NCBI GenBank assembly: GCA_964236465.1
Contig: CAXSBZ010000005.1
Location: forward strand, 62,001-126,000
Source of the DNA: Mucilaginibacter_A sp964236465
GTDB taxonomy: Bacteria > Bacteroidota > Bacteroidia > Sphingobacteriales > Sphingobacteriaceae
Direction: 5' to 3'
Length of the DNA: 64,000 bases
Every line of letters begins with the position of its first letter. Position 1 is the first letter of the stretch. The notes under the pieces are model-generated. The model was not told the DNA's origin, did no database searches, and saw only the letters and a program-made list of their open reading frames with translations. Positions 44,533 through 53,583 of the stretch are shown here, piece after piece. The position numbers and the translations under genes are program-made.

Positions 44533-45931
44533 CATCCGCGTAGAAAGATATTTTGTGCTTTATCTGCCCTGGATTTTTTCGTGGTTGCTGGGTTTTTGGC
44601 CGCAAACATCTTATCTAATTGCCTGGATGGGCTCGTTTTTTATTTTTTATATCACCATGAGCGGCTGGGTAAAACCAATCCCTGCTGACCGTAATTTGGG
44701 CGAACAATTAATGCGGCCACTGTTTTTAACACAGTTGATTTTTGCCGGATACATGTGCTGTTCCACTATTTTTTACTATTTGGATACGCTGGGTTATTAC
44801 AATTTTCATTTATTAAACCAGTTTTTCAAACCAGACCAGCAAAAACTCATGCTGATTGCAGCATGCCAGCGTTATTACTGTTTGGGCCATGCCGCTTTTG
44901 TTTCCGGAGTGTTGCTTTTCATGAATTACCCGGTCAAAAAAAAATACTTTTTACAAACCGAAAACTTAGCAAACCTGCTGCTTTACATAGCTGTTTCGGC
45001 TATTCCGGTTTCCATTCTTTTTGCAGTAATTCCCGGGCTAACCCAGTTTTCGGCACAGTTTAATGCTTTAAGTTTGATTACAGCAACATTGGCTTTAGCT
45101 TTCGCTATTCCGCAGCACAAAATGATAAACATATTGGTTTCCGGTGCGCTTTTTAGTTTCAATTTTTATAAATCATTTTTGTCCGGTTATAAAGAACCTA
45201 TCATCGTTAGCTTGCTGGTGCTGGCAATTTTTCTTTATCCATTGTATAAACGGACTGTAATTTTGGTTTTTGTGCCTCTTTTACTCATCATTTTTATGCT
45301 TCTGCCAACATACAATTCTGTGTTTAGGGAAAATGCGTGGTCAGGCGATCTCTCTGCCGAAGCAGCTTCAAAAGTAGCTTTGGATGCCGTTTTTAACGGT
45401 GATGATAATGAAATCAAAAGTAACTGGGATTTCCTGGTTTTTAGACTAAGTGAAATTGATATGTTTGCCAAATACACACAATCTACACCAAAATACATCA
45501 ATTTTTATGGGATGAAAATGATTAGTCAATCTCTTCAATCTTTGATTCCACGCGTTTTCTGGCCAAACAAACCCAACACAGAAAACCTGATTATGGAGCG
45601 CGTTTACAACGCCGGTGTTGTTACTAAAGGCGTAGACGTTTCGGCCAAACCTGCACTGGTTGCCGATGCTTATTTGTTTGAAGGTGGCATAGGCATTTTC
45701 CTGGTTTTGTTTACTTATGGTGTTGTTGCTCAATTAATTGCATTAAAAGCCGAAAGTTTATTTGGCGGATATATTTTAGGGACTGCTATTATTTATTCCG
45801 GTTTGTTCCAGATGTTTTGGCGGGGTTTAAGTTTTGAATTCCTGGCCAATTCTGTAATCTGGAGTTATGTAAGCATGTTGCTGATTGCTCGGTTGATGTA
45901 CGCGCTAAGAATCCTTCAAAAAGCAAATTGA
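44522..45931 (+). CDS. Wzy-like polysaccharide polymerase (integral membrane)
   Basis: The 469-residue product has about 11-13 hydrophobic helices (for example LPWIFSWLLGFWPQ, LLLYIAVSAIPVSILFAVIP, VILVFVPLLLIIFMLLP) and a large extracytoplasmic loop ending in QSLIPRVFWPNKPNTENL, a pattern seen in O-antigen polymerase-like proteins. Sequence is otherwise poorly conserved, as usual for Wzy. I recall a Sphingobacteriaceae family called exosortase Y-associated Wzy-like protein; the exosortase-domain gene two positions downstream would fit it, but I cannot verify membership. Confidence 0.75.
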   Translation: MLANIRVERYFVLYLPWIFSWLLGFWPQTSYLIAWMGSFFIFYITMSGWVKPIPADRNLGEQLMRPLFLTQLIFAGYMCCSTIFYYLDTLGYYNFHLLNQFFKPDQQKLMLIAACQRYYCLGHAAFVSGVLLFMNYPVKKKYFLQTENLANLLLYIAVSAIPVSILFAVIPGLTQFSAQFNALSLITATLALAFAIPQHKMINILVSGALFSFNFYKSFLSGYKEPIIVSLLVLAIFLYPLYKRTVILVFVPLLLIIFMLLPTYNSVFRENAWSGDLSAEAASKVALDAVFNGDDNEIKSNWDFLVFRLSEIDMFAKYTQSTPKYINFYGMKMISQSLQSLIPRVFWPNKPNTENLIMERVYNAGVVTKGVDVSAKPALVADAYLFEGGIGIFLVLFTYGVVAQLIALKAESLFGGYILGTAIIYSGLFQMFWRGLSFEFLANSVIWSYVSMLLIARLMYALRILQKAN

Positions 45932-47082
45932 AAATTATCCAAGTCAGTGCATCCTACAAACCGGCCATGATCTATGGCGGCCCAAGCATGTCAGTATCCA
46001 AATTAAGCGAAGAACTTTGCAAAAATGGAATCCAAGTTGAAGTCATCACGACATTGGCCAACGGAAAAACCGAACTCGATTTTCCTGCCGGGAAATTAAC
46101 TTATATAGAAAATGTACCGGTTTGGTTTTTCAAACGAATCACCAAAGACCACTCCCATTTTTCGCCTGCATTGCTTAAACATCTTGTTTTGGAAATAAAA
46201 AAATCAAAGCAACCTTTGGTTATCCACATCCATGCCTGGTGGAATTTGGTTTCTATATTATCATGCTTCATTGCACAACTTTACAAAGTTCCTGTTGTTT
46301 TATCGCCGAGAGGAACGTTGAGTAATTATTCTTTTCAAACCAACCACAGCTTTGTTAAAAAATGGATACATCTTTTATTAGGCAAAAAACTACTTTCCAA
46401 TTGTAATTTTCATTGTACAAGTGAAGCAGAGAAAAATGAAATTCTACAATTCACTCGATCAAAAAAAATCCAAGTTATTCCAAACTTTATTACCCTTCCT
46501 TCACAAGTAAAATTTGATACAAACCTTAAAACTCCAATTTTAAAATTACTTTTTTTATCAAGGGTTGAAGTAAAAAAGGGATTGGAAATTTTACTACAAG
46601 CTTTGGTTGGAATTGATTTTCCATATCATCTTACTATTGCCGGAACCGGAGAATTGGATTACATCCGTTCACTCCAAAATTTAGTGGCTAAAAACAGTAT
46701 GGAACCTTGTGTAACTTGGATAGGTTTCCAGGATCAAAAAAATAAGTTTCAGGTTTTACAAGCGCATGATTTGCTGATACTTCCATCTTATAATGAAAAC
46801 TTTGGCAACGTTGTAATCGAATCCCTGGCTGTGGGAACGCCTGTTTTGATCAGTAACCAAGTTGGTTTGGCGGATTATGTTACAACCAACAAGCTGGGCT
46901 GGATTTTTGAAAACCAACCTGAAAAGCTGCGGGAAAAACTAATTGAAATTAATCAAACCCGGTTTTGGCTTAATGAAATCCGATCACAATCCCCGCAAAA
47001 AATTAAAAAAGATTTTGCAGAAGAAGTTTTGGTAAAACAATATATCAACTTTTATCAGGAAGTAATTTCAAGTTCTGAATGA
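45928..47082 (+). CDS. Family 4 glycosyltransferase
   Basis: GT-B retaining transferase, 384 residues, TTG start overlapping the Wzy-like gene as TTGA. N-terminal QVSASYKPAMIYGGPSMSVS; donor half FLSRVEVKKGLEIL and LPSYNENFGNVVIESLAVG (EX7E, about residues 283-301), SNQVGLADYV. Resembles the WcaI/PslH-like exopolysaccharide transferases. A T-variant of the 12-mer is at 46689-46700. Confidence 0.88.
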   Translation: MKIIQVSASYKPAMIYGGPSMSVSKLSEELCKNGIQVEVITTLANGKTELDFPAGKLTYIENVPVWFFKRITKDHSHFSPALLKHLVLEIKKSKQPLVIHIHAWWNLVSILSCFIAQLYKVPVVLSPRGTLSNYSFQTNHSFVKKWIHLLLGKKLLSNCNFHCTSEAEKNEILQFTRSKKIQVIPNFITLPSQVKFDTNLKTPILKLLFLSRVEVKKGLEILLQALVGIDFPYHLTIAGTGELDYIRSLQNLVAKNSMEPCVTWIGFQDQKNKFQVLQAHDLLILPSYNENFGNVVIESLAVGTPVLISNQVGLADYVTTNKLGWIFENQPEKLREKLIEINQTRFWLNEIRSQSPQKIKKDFAEEVLVKQYINFYQEVISSSE

Positions 47083-48491
47083 AGCCGTTTTCTTTCATTA
47101 TTCTTACTTATAATGAAGAAATCCATTTACCCGGATTATTACAATCTATTGCAAGTTTGGATGCGCCAACTTTTGTTTTAGACTCCGGAAGCACAGATGC
47201 AACTTTAGCAATTTGCGAAAAATACCAGGTAAAAACAGCATTTCATCCTTTTGAAAATCATCCGAAACAATGGGATTTTGCATTGAAACATTTTGATATT
47301 CAAACCAATTGGGTCATTTGTTTGGATGCAGACCAACAGGTTTCTCCGCAGCTTCTTTTACACCTAAAAAATTTTAAGGAACAGGATTTTGCAGATGTAG
47401 ATGGGATTTACTTCAACCGAAAGAATTTTTTTAAAGGACAGTGGATCAAACATGGCGGTTATTTCCCATTTTATTTACTCAAAATGTTCCGCACACAAGT
47501 TGGTTTTTCTGATCTGAACGAGAACATGGACCATCGTTTCATCGTTCCCGGAAAAACCATCATTTGGAAAGATGGCTACTTGCGGGAAGAAAACTTAAAG
47601 GAAAATAAAATCAAATTTTGGATAAATAAACACAACATTTACAGCGATTTACTGGCGCAGGAAGAAGTAGAACGCTTGCAAAAAATCCGCAAGCAAACCT
47701 TGAAACCAAAACTTGGAGGAACGCCTGATGAGCGGATAGCCTGGCTAAAAAACATCTGGTGGAAACTGCCGCGCTACTGGCGGCCGATGATATATTTTTC
47801 GTACCGGATGATCTTCCAACTTGGATTTTTAGATGGTAAAAAAGGCATCATCTTTCACTTTTTGCAAGGGTTTTGGTTTAGGCTGATGGTGGATGTAAAA
47901 ATAGATGAACTGATGCAACAAACAACTCAAGATACCATTCAGAAAAATTCAAGCTCAAAACCTGAACTGCGGTTTGCCGTCCGTTTTGTATTGTTGTTTG
48001 CACTGTTTTATTTCTTCAACTTGTATTACAATGGATTAATGTTGCCTGGCGGAAATTACAATTCTTACTTAGCTCAACATTTTAATTATATCCAAAGTTT
48101 GCGGAATATTTTATTACATGCAAGTTCTGCCGGGTTACAATTTTTAGGCTATCCAACTAAAATCAATAATTACTCACTTTTGGTAGTCGGGCATAATAAA
48201 ATCAACCTGGCTTATGATTGTTTGGGTTTGGGCATAATGAGTTTTCTGGCCGCGTTTGTACTAACTTATCCAACGCAAATAAAAGCTAAATTAAAACTGT
48301 TTTTATTTTTAACTATTGGATTTCAGTTACTTAACGTTTTACGTTTTATGTTTCTTGCTTTGTTTTGGAAAGGTGAAGGCAGCAATATAATCAACCATCA
48401 TACTGTTTTTAATCTTATGATTTATATCCTAATTACAGTAACGCTTTACTTTTGGATAGAAAAAAGTACGATAAAAAAAGCATCTGTTTAG
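47079..48491 (+). CDS. Fusion of a WaaE-like GT2 glycosyltransferase and an exosortase-like membrane domain
   Basis: Residues 1-275 are a GT2 domain of the KdtX/WaaE type (FSFIILTYNEEIHLPGLL, DSGSTDAT, CLDADQQV with the DxD at 83-85). Residues about 298-462 are a multi-helix membrane domain with the exosortase-type triad: Cys381 in YDCLGLGI, Arg422 in NVLRFMFLAL and His440/441 in NHHTVFN. Exosortases are transpeptidase-like enzymes that process short C-terminal sorting tails of proteins destined for the surface. No candidate substrate with such a tail was recognised nearby. ATG start overlaps the previous stop (ATGA). I see no frameshift or stop at the junction, so this is a genuine single reading frame. 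Confidence 0.85.
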   Translation: MKPFSFIILTYNEEIHLPGLLQSIASLDAPTFVLDSGSTDATLAICEKYQVKTAFHPFENHPKQWDFALKHFDIQTNWVICLDADQQVSPQLLLHLKNFKEQDFADVDGIYFNRKNFFKGQWIKHGGYFPFYLLKMFRTQVGFSDLNENMDHRFIVPGKTIIWKDGYLREENLKENKIKFWINKHNIYSDLLAQEEVERLQKIRKQTLKPKLGGTPDERIAWLKNIWWKLPRYWRPMIYFSYRMIFQLGFLDGKKGIIFHFLQGFWFRLMVDVKIDELMQQTTQDTIQKNSSSKPELRFAVRFVLLFALFYFFNLYYNGLMLPGGNYNSYLAQHFNYIQSLRNILLHASSAGLQFLGYPTKINNYSLLVVGHNKINLAYDCLGLGIMSFLAAFVLTYPTQIKAKLKLFLFLTIGFQLLNVLRFMFLALFWKGEGSNIINHHTVFNLMIYILITVTLYFWIEKSTIKKASV

Positions 48492-49048
48492 TGGACAACA
48501 AAACAAATTTAGCACGGTACAACAATCACAATTATCATCCTGGTGCTGGTTGGTTAAAAAGGATTTTATGGTTTTATATCAATGCCCTAATTTTCAAATC
48601 TTCCTGGTTTCCATCATCGGCATTCAAAGTATTTTTGCTTCGGATTTTTGGTGCCGAAATCGGAAAAAATGTGGTGCTAAGGCATCAGGTTAATATCAAA
48701 TATCCCTGGCTGCTAACTATTGGAGATTTTACTTGGATTGGAGAGCAGGTTTGGATTGACAATCTTGTTTTGGTAAAAATCGGTTCACATGTTTGCTTAT
48801 CACAAGGCGCGATGTTGCTTACCGGAAACCATGATTATTCCAAATCAACTTTTGATTTGATTGTAGGCAAAATTGTATTGCAAAACGGCGTTTGGATTGG
48901 AGCGAAAGCCATTGTTTGCCCAAATGTTGTGGCCGGAGAACATGCGGTTTTAACAGCCGGAAGTATCGCCACTAAAAACATGGAAGCTTGCTTTATTTAT
49001 CAGGGAAACCCGGCTGCAAAAGTTCGTAAAAGAGAAATTTCAGCGTAA
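48491..49048 (+). CDS. WcaF-like hexapeptide-repeat acetyltransferase
   Basis: Left-handed beta-helix O-acetyltransferase acting on polysaccharide precursors. It has IGDFTWIGEQVWIDNL and LTGNHDYSKSTFDLIVGK, the signature region of WcaF-type colanic acid acetyltransferases, and the hexapeptide run GVWIGAKAIVCPNVV. I choose the GTG at 48491, which shares one base with the preceding TAG stop (TAGTG), giving 185 residues; an ATG at 48452 would overlap the exosortase domain by 40 bases. Last gene of the plus-strand locus; a 12-mer copy (49055-49066) follows 7 bases after the stop. Confidence 0.85.
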   Translation: MDNKTNLARYNNHNYHPGAGWLKRILWFYINALIFKSSWFPSSAFKVFLLRIFGAEIGKNVVLRHQVNIKYPWLLTIGDFTWIGEQVWIDNLVLVKIGSHVCLSQGAMLLTGNHDYSKSTFDLIVGKIVLQNGVWIGAKAIVCPNVVAGEHAVLTAGSIATKNMEACFIYQGNPAAKVRKREISA

Positions 49049-49077
49049 ATTTAGATGCTGTTTTTATCAGCCTAAAA

Positions 49078-49734
49078 TTACATTTTGCTTAAAACTTCAT
49101 CTACCTGAACCAAGTTCATGCCGGGCACCAAACGCGGGCTGTACAGCAAACGGATCAGGGCAGAATCGTAATTATCAAACTTAACCACACCGTTTGATTG
49201 GGAATAAAAAATACTGCCTGGCTTGTTTTCCAGCGGGTTTTGAAAGCCAAAAAGTTTGATGATACTTTTTCTAATTGCATTTCGCAAATCGCGCTGATCG
49301 TGGTAACTTGCAATTGTCACTAAATCAATCGCCTGAAAAATTTCTCCTTTGTTGTTAAATTTATAATAGTTGCCGCCGTATTGATTAAAATATGATGAAG
49401 CATCAGCAGAAATCTGGCTACCAAAATCAGCCTTGTTGCCCAAAAAAACAGAAAAATTTACATCGTCGTCATTGCTTACCGGTGCAATATCCAATCCCGT
49501 CAGCACTTTAATTTTTGAAAATATCGAATCAATTTCGGTAGAATAAAATGCTTCTTTTGCCCTATAAACTTTATAGCGGACCGGCACAATCCATTTCTTG
49601 ATAATCGGCATTCCGGTTTTATCATTGGACAAGGCAATTGTTTTGAAGTTCTCTTTATCTGCTGCCTGCATTTGAGCTTGGGCAAGCGTTGTAAAACCTA
49701 TCAGACAAATTATGAGCGTTAAAATATTTTTCAT
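49078..49734 (-). CDS. Secreted protein of unknown function, DUF2927-like
   Basis: The 218-residue product has a signal peptide (MKNILTLIICLIGFTTLAQA), then IKKWIVPVRYKVYRA (about residues 45-59), a DUF2927-like opening, a D-rich loop (SNDDDVNFSVFLG) and DLRNAIRKSIIKLFG in the C-terminal part. DUF2927 proteins are usually secreted and metallopeptidase-like, but no HExxH is visible here, so no activity is proposed. Convergent with the end of the polysaccharide locus. A one-mismatch 12-mer is at 49548-49559. Confidence 0.65.
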   Translation of the reverse strand: MKNILTLIICLIGFTTLAQAQMQAADKENFKTIALSNDKTGMPIIKKWIVPVRYKVYRAKEAFYSTEIDSIFSKIKVLTGLDIAPVSNDDDVNFSVFLGNKADFGSQISADASSYFNQYGGNYYKFNNKGEIFQAIDLVTIASYHDQRDLRNAIRKSIIKLFGFQNPLENKPGSIFYSQSNGVVKFDNYDSALIRLLYSPRLVPGMNLVQVDEVLSKM

Positions 49735-49795
49735 CAGGAGAACAAGATAGGAAAATTTATAATTCCAAAATTCATTTTATTCTAAGCCCGTTACC

Positions 49796-49807
49796 ATGCT
49801 TCTTTTA
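49796..49807 (-). repeat. Dispersed 12-mer between secreted unknown and CheB-CheR kinase
   Basis: ATGCTTCTTTTA followed by TGTGGG and TAAAATC, matching the extended form. It is 33 bases downstream of the CheB-CheR kinase stop (49840) in the 105-base gap. Confidence 0.8.
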
Positions 49808-49839
49808 TGTGGGTAAAATCAAACTCTTTTTAGTCAAAT

Positions 49840-52800
49840 TTAATCAGCCATAATTGCAATTTGCTGTGGTTCGGCTTTTAAAGAAACTGTAAACTTACTA
49901 CCAACGCCCGGCTCACTTTCTACAACAATATTTCCGTTGGCAGCATTTACTATTTTTTTTGCAAGATACAAGCCAACACCTTGGCCTTCAATAGCTTGGT
50001 TAAGCCTGCCATATACATCAAAAATTTTATCAAGGCCATCCCTGTTTATACCTATTCCATTGTCCTGCACTGTCAAAATTATATTGTCATTGGCTAAAGT
50101 AGTATGGATATTAACTACCGGTACTGCATCGCTTTTAAATTTGATTGCATTGGAAATGAGATTGTATAAAATACTTCTCAGGTTTTTTTTAGAAAAAAGG
50201 ATTTGCTTCACTTGAAAATCTTTGTTGATTACCGCTCCGGAAGCTTGGATTTTGTTTTCCAAGCTCCATTCTATGTTACCAATCAACTCATCCAAGTCAA
50301 CCATCTCTTTTGTAATCGCATCGTTTTCTGTTTTAGCAATCGTTGCAATATCTTTAACAAGCGCACTAAATTTTTTAACAGAGGTATCGATAATGTTTAA
50401 AAATCTATTTAAATCAGGGTTATCAACTTTCATTTTGTTTATCACACTGATACTGCCTTGTATATTACTTAGTGGTGCCAAAAGATCATGAGAGGCGGCA
50501 TGTACAAAATTGTCCAAGTCTGCATTGATGCGTTGCAAAGTTTTATTCTTTTTGTCCAATTCTAATTGTGCATTTTTTAGCTCCGAAATATCATTGAAAG
50601 TAATCATGGCACCATTCCTTGTATTGTCTGATTGGATGTAAGGCATCGTCATCACCTGGTACCATTTGCCATTATCGGTTTCAATTTCTTTGGTCAGGAT
50701 GTCTCCGTTTTCAATAACGTGTTTAATATCATCTGCAATAGTTTCAAATTTGATATTGGTAGAAATATTGCTGAGCGGCCTGCCTACATCAGTTGGCAGC
50801 AAGTTGATCTGCTTTACCGTGCCCGGCGAAAACTTCATCAGCAGCAAATTATTATTGACAAACAATTGCCCGTTGATATTGCTCCTGAAATAATTGTTCA
50901 GGTCATCGTTTAGTTCCAGCAGCTCTTTGTTTTTTAACTGATAATCCGCGTTGACCGTGTGCAATTCCTCATTGATAGATTGCATTTCTTCATTGGTACT
51001 TTGCATTTCTTCGTTGGCCGAAAGCAGCTCTTCATTAAAAGATTGCATGTTTTCATTGGAAGCATCCAGTTTTTCGTTTGATAAAAGAAGCTTTTCTTTA
51101 AACTCTTTCAGTTCCTCTTCCAGGTTCAAGGTGTATTGGTTATGGTAATCTTTTTCGTCAAAATTTGCATCCGGCATACCTGGTGTAAGTGTCCGGTCTT
51201 CAAAAAATGTTACTAAAAACAGCACCGGTTCTTCTTTGCCTATTTTTAAAGGGCTTACCGTTAAGCTTACTTTGATAACCAAACCATTGTGTTTTATTTT
51301 AATGCCGCTTGCCGTAGCTTTTTCATTTGATTTTGAAGCACTTGTACTAAGCGTATTGAAAGCTATGGCAAGTGGCCTTGGCAAAAGCTCGACCAGGTTT
51401 AAATTGAAGTTTTTTTGAAGAAGGTATTTTGTGGTATCGCCATATGTTTTTACTACTTGATGGTTTTTATCAATACAAATGGTTAAATAATCTACAACAC
51501 CAGGCAAAATTGCATTTACTGCTCCATCAAAATTGTAATTTGTTTTGGGGCTTGTATCCTCCTTTATAGTATGGGTATCGCGTTTTACATCCAAAGGCTC
51601 CGGCAGGGAAAAGGCATCAAAGCGTACAGCGCGCTTCGTTTCCAAGTTCTTATAAATTTTAAACTTAGGGTGCGCCACTTCCAGGCTTTGCATAATCGGC
51701 ATGGGGTTTTCACTTGGCCCTAAAAATAAATAGCCATCAGATTTAAGCCCGAAAAGCAGCATGTTGAATACTTTTTTTTGCAAACCGGGCGTCATATAAA
51801 TCAGTACGTTCCGGCAACTGATCAGGCTCATATTGCAATAAGGCGGATTTTTGATAATGTCGTGCTGTGCAAAAATGACCATCTTCCGTATTTCCGGGAT
51901 CACCCGATAATTATCCCCTTCTGTTAAAAAATATTTTTCGAGCCACTCCGGAGATATGTATTTTTTAATCCCGGCATTATAAACCCCTTTGGCAGCATGT
52001 ATCAAGGCAACAGCATCAACATCGGTAGCAAATATTTTCACTACCGTATCTTTTAAACTTTCTTTTAATTGCCTGCAAACCAATATGGCCATGGAGTACG
52101 CTTCTTCTCCTGTAGCACAGCCTGCCACCCACATTTTTAGTTCTTCACCCGGTGTATGCCTTTCAAGTAGCTTAGGCAATATATCGGTTTGCAAAAAATT
52201 GAAAGCCTTCTTGTCCCTAAAAAAAGAGGTAACGCTAATCAGGAAATCCTGCGCCAAAATTTCGACCTCTTCCTGCGAAGATTTCAAAAAATTACCATAC
52301 TCTTCCAGCTTAGTAAAATTGTGGTAAGCAGCCCTTCTTTTAATCCTTCGCAGGATCGTGCTTTGTTTATAACCCGAAAAATCAAGCGGCAGGCGTTCCT
52401 TGATCTGATCAATAATTGCCGCTACATTTTTTTCATCATATTGCTGGTCAACCAATAATCCTGCTTTGTATTTCACATATTCTTCAATGGCATCGGGCAT
52501 ATCTGCCGGTTCCAAAATAAAATCTACCACACCTGTAGCAATGGCGTTGGACGGCATACTGGCAAATTCTGCGGTTTCCGGGTTGCGGGCAATTACCATT
52601 CCGCCTGCTTTGTGGATTGCTTTGACACCTTCCGTCCCATCCGAGCCTAAACCGGACAGCACAACCGCAATTGTTTTTTTGCCGCAATCTAACGCAAGAG
52701 AATTAAAAAACCGGTTGATGGTGAGGTGCGGGCCTTTAACTTTTTCTTTATAAGTGAGAAAAAGCATATTGTCGCATATCGTCATAAACTTATTGTTCGG

Positions 52801-53037
52801 GATGAGATAAACTTCGTTAGAACTTACCGTCATCCCGTTTTCTGCTTCTTTAACCACCAGCTTACTATGTTTAGCCAGTAATTCTACCATCCTGCTTTTA
52901 AAATCGGGAGACAAATGCTGCACAATTACATAAGAAACACTGTCCAGCGGCGTATGGTCAAAAAAAGTATTGATCTCTTCCAAACCACCGGCAGAAGCAC
53001 CAATAGCAATGATGTAATTAGGCGTACTTATTGACAT
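49840..53037 (-). CDS. CheB-CheR-PAS-histidine kinase hybrid
   Basis: A 1065-residue multidomain sensor. Residues about 1-190: CheB methylesterase with catalytic GASAGG (Ser15), VQHLSPD and SGLGSDGTEG. About 205-480: CheR SAM methyltransferase with VAGCATGEEAYSMAI and CRNVLIYM. About 640-715: a coiled coil of repeated NEEMQS/NEELHT units. About 720-830: PAS domain. About 843-905: HisKA with HAASHDLLAPL. About 950-1060: HATPase with LISNAIKFK, DNGIGI and GQGVGLYLAKKI. No receiver domain follows and no response regulator is adjacent. Such orphan hybrids are common in Bacteroidota; the target is unknown. Confidence 0.93.
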   Translation of the reverse strand: MSISTPNYIIAIGASAGGLEEINTFFDHTPLDSVSYVIVQHLSPDFKSRMVELLAKHSKLVVKEAENGMTVSSNEVYLIPNNKFMTICDNMLFLTYKEKVKGPHLTINRFFNSLALDCGKKTIAVVLSGLGSDGTEGVKAIHKAGGMVIARNPETAEFASMPSNAIATGVVDFILEPADMPDAIEEYVKYKAGLLVDQQYDEKNVAAIIDQIKERLPLDFSGYKQSTILRRIKRRAAYHNFTKLEEYGNFLKSSQEEVEILAQDFLISVTSFFRDKKAFNFLQTDILPKLLERHTPGEELKMWVAGCATGEEAYSMAILVCRQLKESLKDTVVKIFATDVDAVALIHAAKGVYNAGIKKYISPEWLEKYFLTEGDNYRVIPEIRKMVIFAQHDIIKNPPYCNMSLISCRNVLIYMTPGLQKKVFNMLLFGLKSDGYLFLGPSENPMPIMQSLEVAHPKFKIYKNLETKRAVRFDAFSLPEPLDVKRDTHTIKEDTSPKTNYNFDGAVNAILPGVVDYLTICIDKNHQVVKTYGDTTKYLLQKNFNLNLVELLPRPLAIAFNTLSTSASKSNEKATASGIKIKHNGLVIKVSLTVSPLKIGKEEPVLFLVTFFEDRTLTPGMPDANFDEKDYHNQYTLNLEEELKEFKEKLLLSNEKLDASNENMQSFNEELLSANEEMQSTNEEMQSINEELHTVNADYQLKNKELLELNDDLNNYFRSNINGQLFVNNNLLLMKFSPGTVKQINLLPTDVGRPLSNISTNIKFETIADDIKHVIENGDILTKEIETDNGKWYQVMTMPYIQSDNTRNGAMITFNDISELKNAQLELDKKNKTLQRINADLDNFVHAASHDLLAPLSNIQGSISVINKMKVDNPDLNRFLNIIDTSVKKFSALVKDIATIAKTENDAITKEMVDLDELIGNIEWSLENKIQASGAVINKDFQVKQILFSKKNLRSILYNLISNAIKFKSDAVPVVNIHTTLANDNIILTVQDNGIGINRDGLDKIFDVYGRLNQAIEGQGVGLYLAKKIVNAANGNIVVESEPGVGSKFTVSLKAEPQQIAIMAD

Positions 53038-53583
53038 GGGAAATATTTTTAAAGAATTGATAAACCTTGAAACAAAAAGGGCCAGCTAAAAGGAATACTT
53101 AATGAGTTAAAGGTACATTTAAGAATTACGAATATTTGATTTAATGTAATTTACATCCCGTTTAACAAATTGAGGCTAATATACTTTTTTAGTGTGAACA
53201 AAATAATTTGCGGAAAATATAAAGTTTGATAAAGGCTTGTTACTAACTGCTATGCTTCTTTTAGCTATGTAAGTTTGGTTTTTGGGATTATATAAATTGA
53301 AGTTGTTCAAACTTATTATTGAGAAAACTAAATGCTTCTTTTACCTGCTCAAAATCAACGGGTTTAAACCCATTGCTACAAAATGTACCGAGGCTACGCC
53401 TCTCCAGGTGCAATTTTCATAGAGCCGTAGGTTCGGCCAGTTTTGTAAGAATGGGTTTCAACCCGTTCATTTACCTTTAAAATAAACCTGATTAAAAAGC
53501 TTAAACACCCTCAATATCAAACCAAAAAACCAGTGCTAAAAACAGCATCGCCGTTTCAATATTAAAGTGAAAAAACTTTGACC
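53038..53583. other. 546-base intergenic region with 12-mers and a palindromic element
   Basis: Contains the upstream region of the CheB-CheR kinase, two direct 12-mers (53252-53263 and 53332-53343), a 111-base palindromic element (53357-53467) and a third 12-mer of the ACA type in the opposite orientation (53537-53548). No open reading frame of credible coding character was seen. Confidence 0.7.
53357..53467. repeat. 111-base REP-like palindromic element
   Basis: The ends are 27-base inverted repeats with three mismatches: the left begins AACGGGTTTAAACCCATT, the right, read on the other strand, begins AACGGGTTGAAACCCATT. The interior holds two mini-hairpins, GAGGC-TAC-GCCTC (about 53390-53402) and GAGCC-GTA-GGTTC (about 53422-53434), arranged as near mirror images. 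This is the architecture of REP/MITE-type elements mobilised by REP-associated tyrosine (IS200/IS605-like) transposases, which I recall as common in Bacteroidota. No transposase is in the window. Confidence 0.8.
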
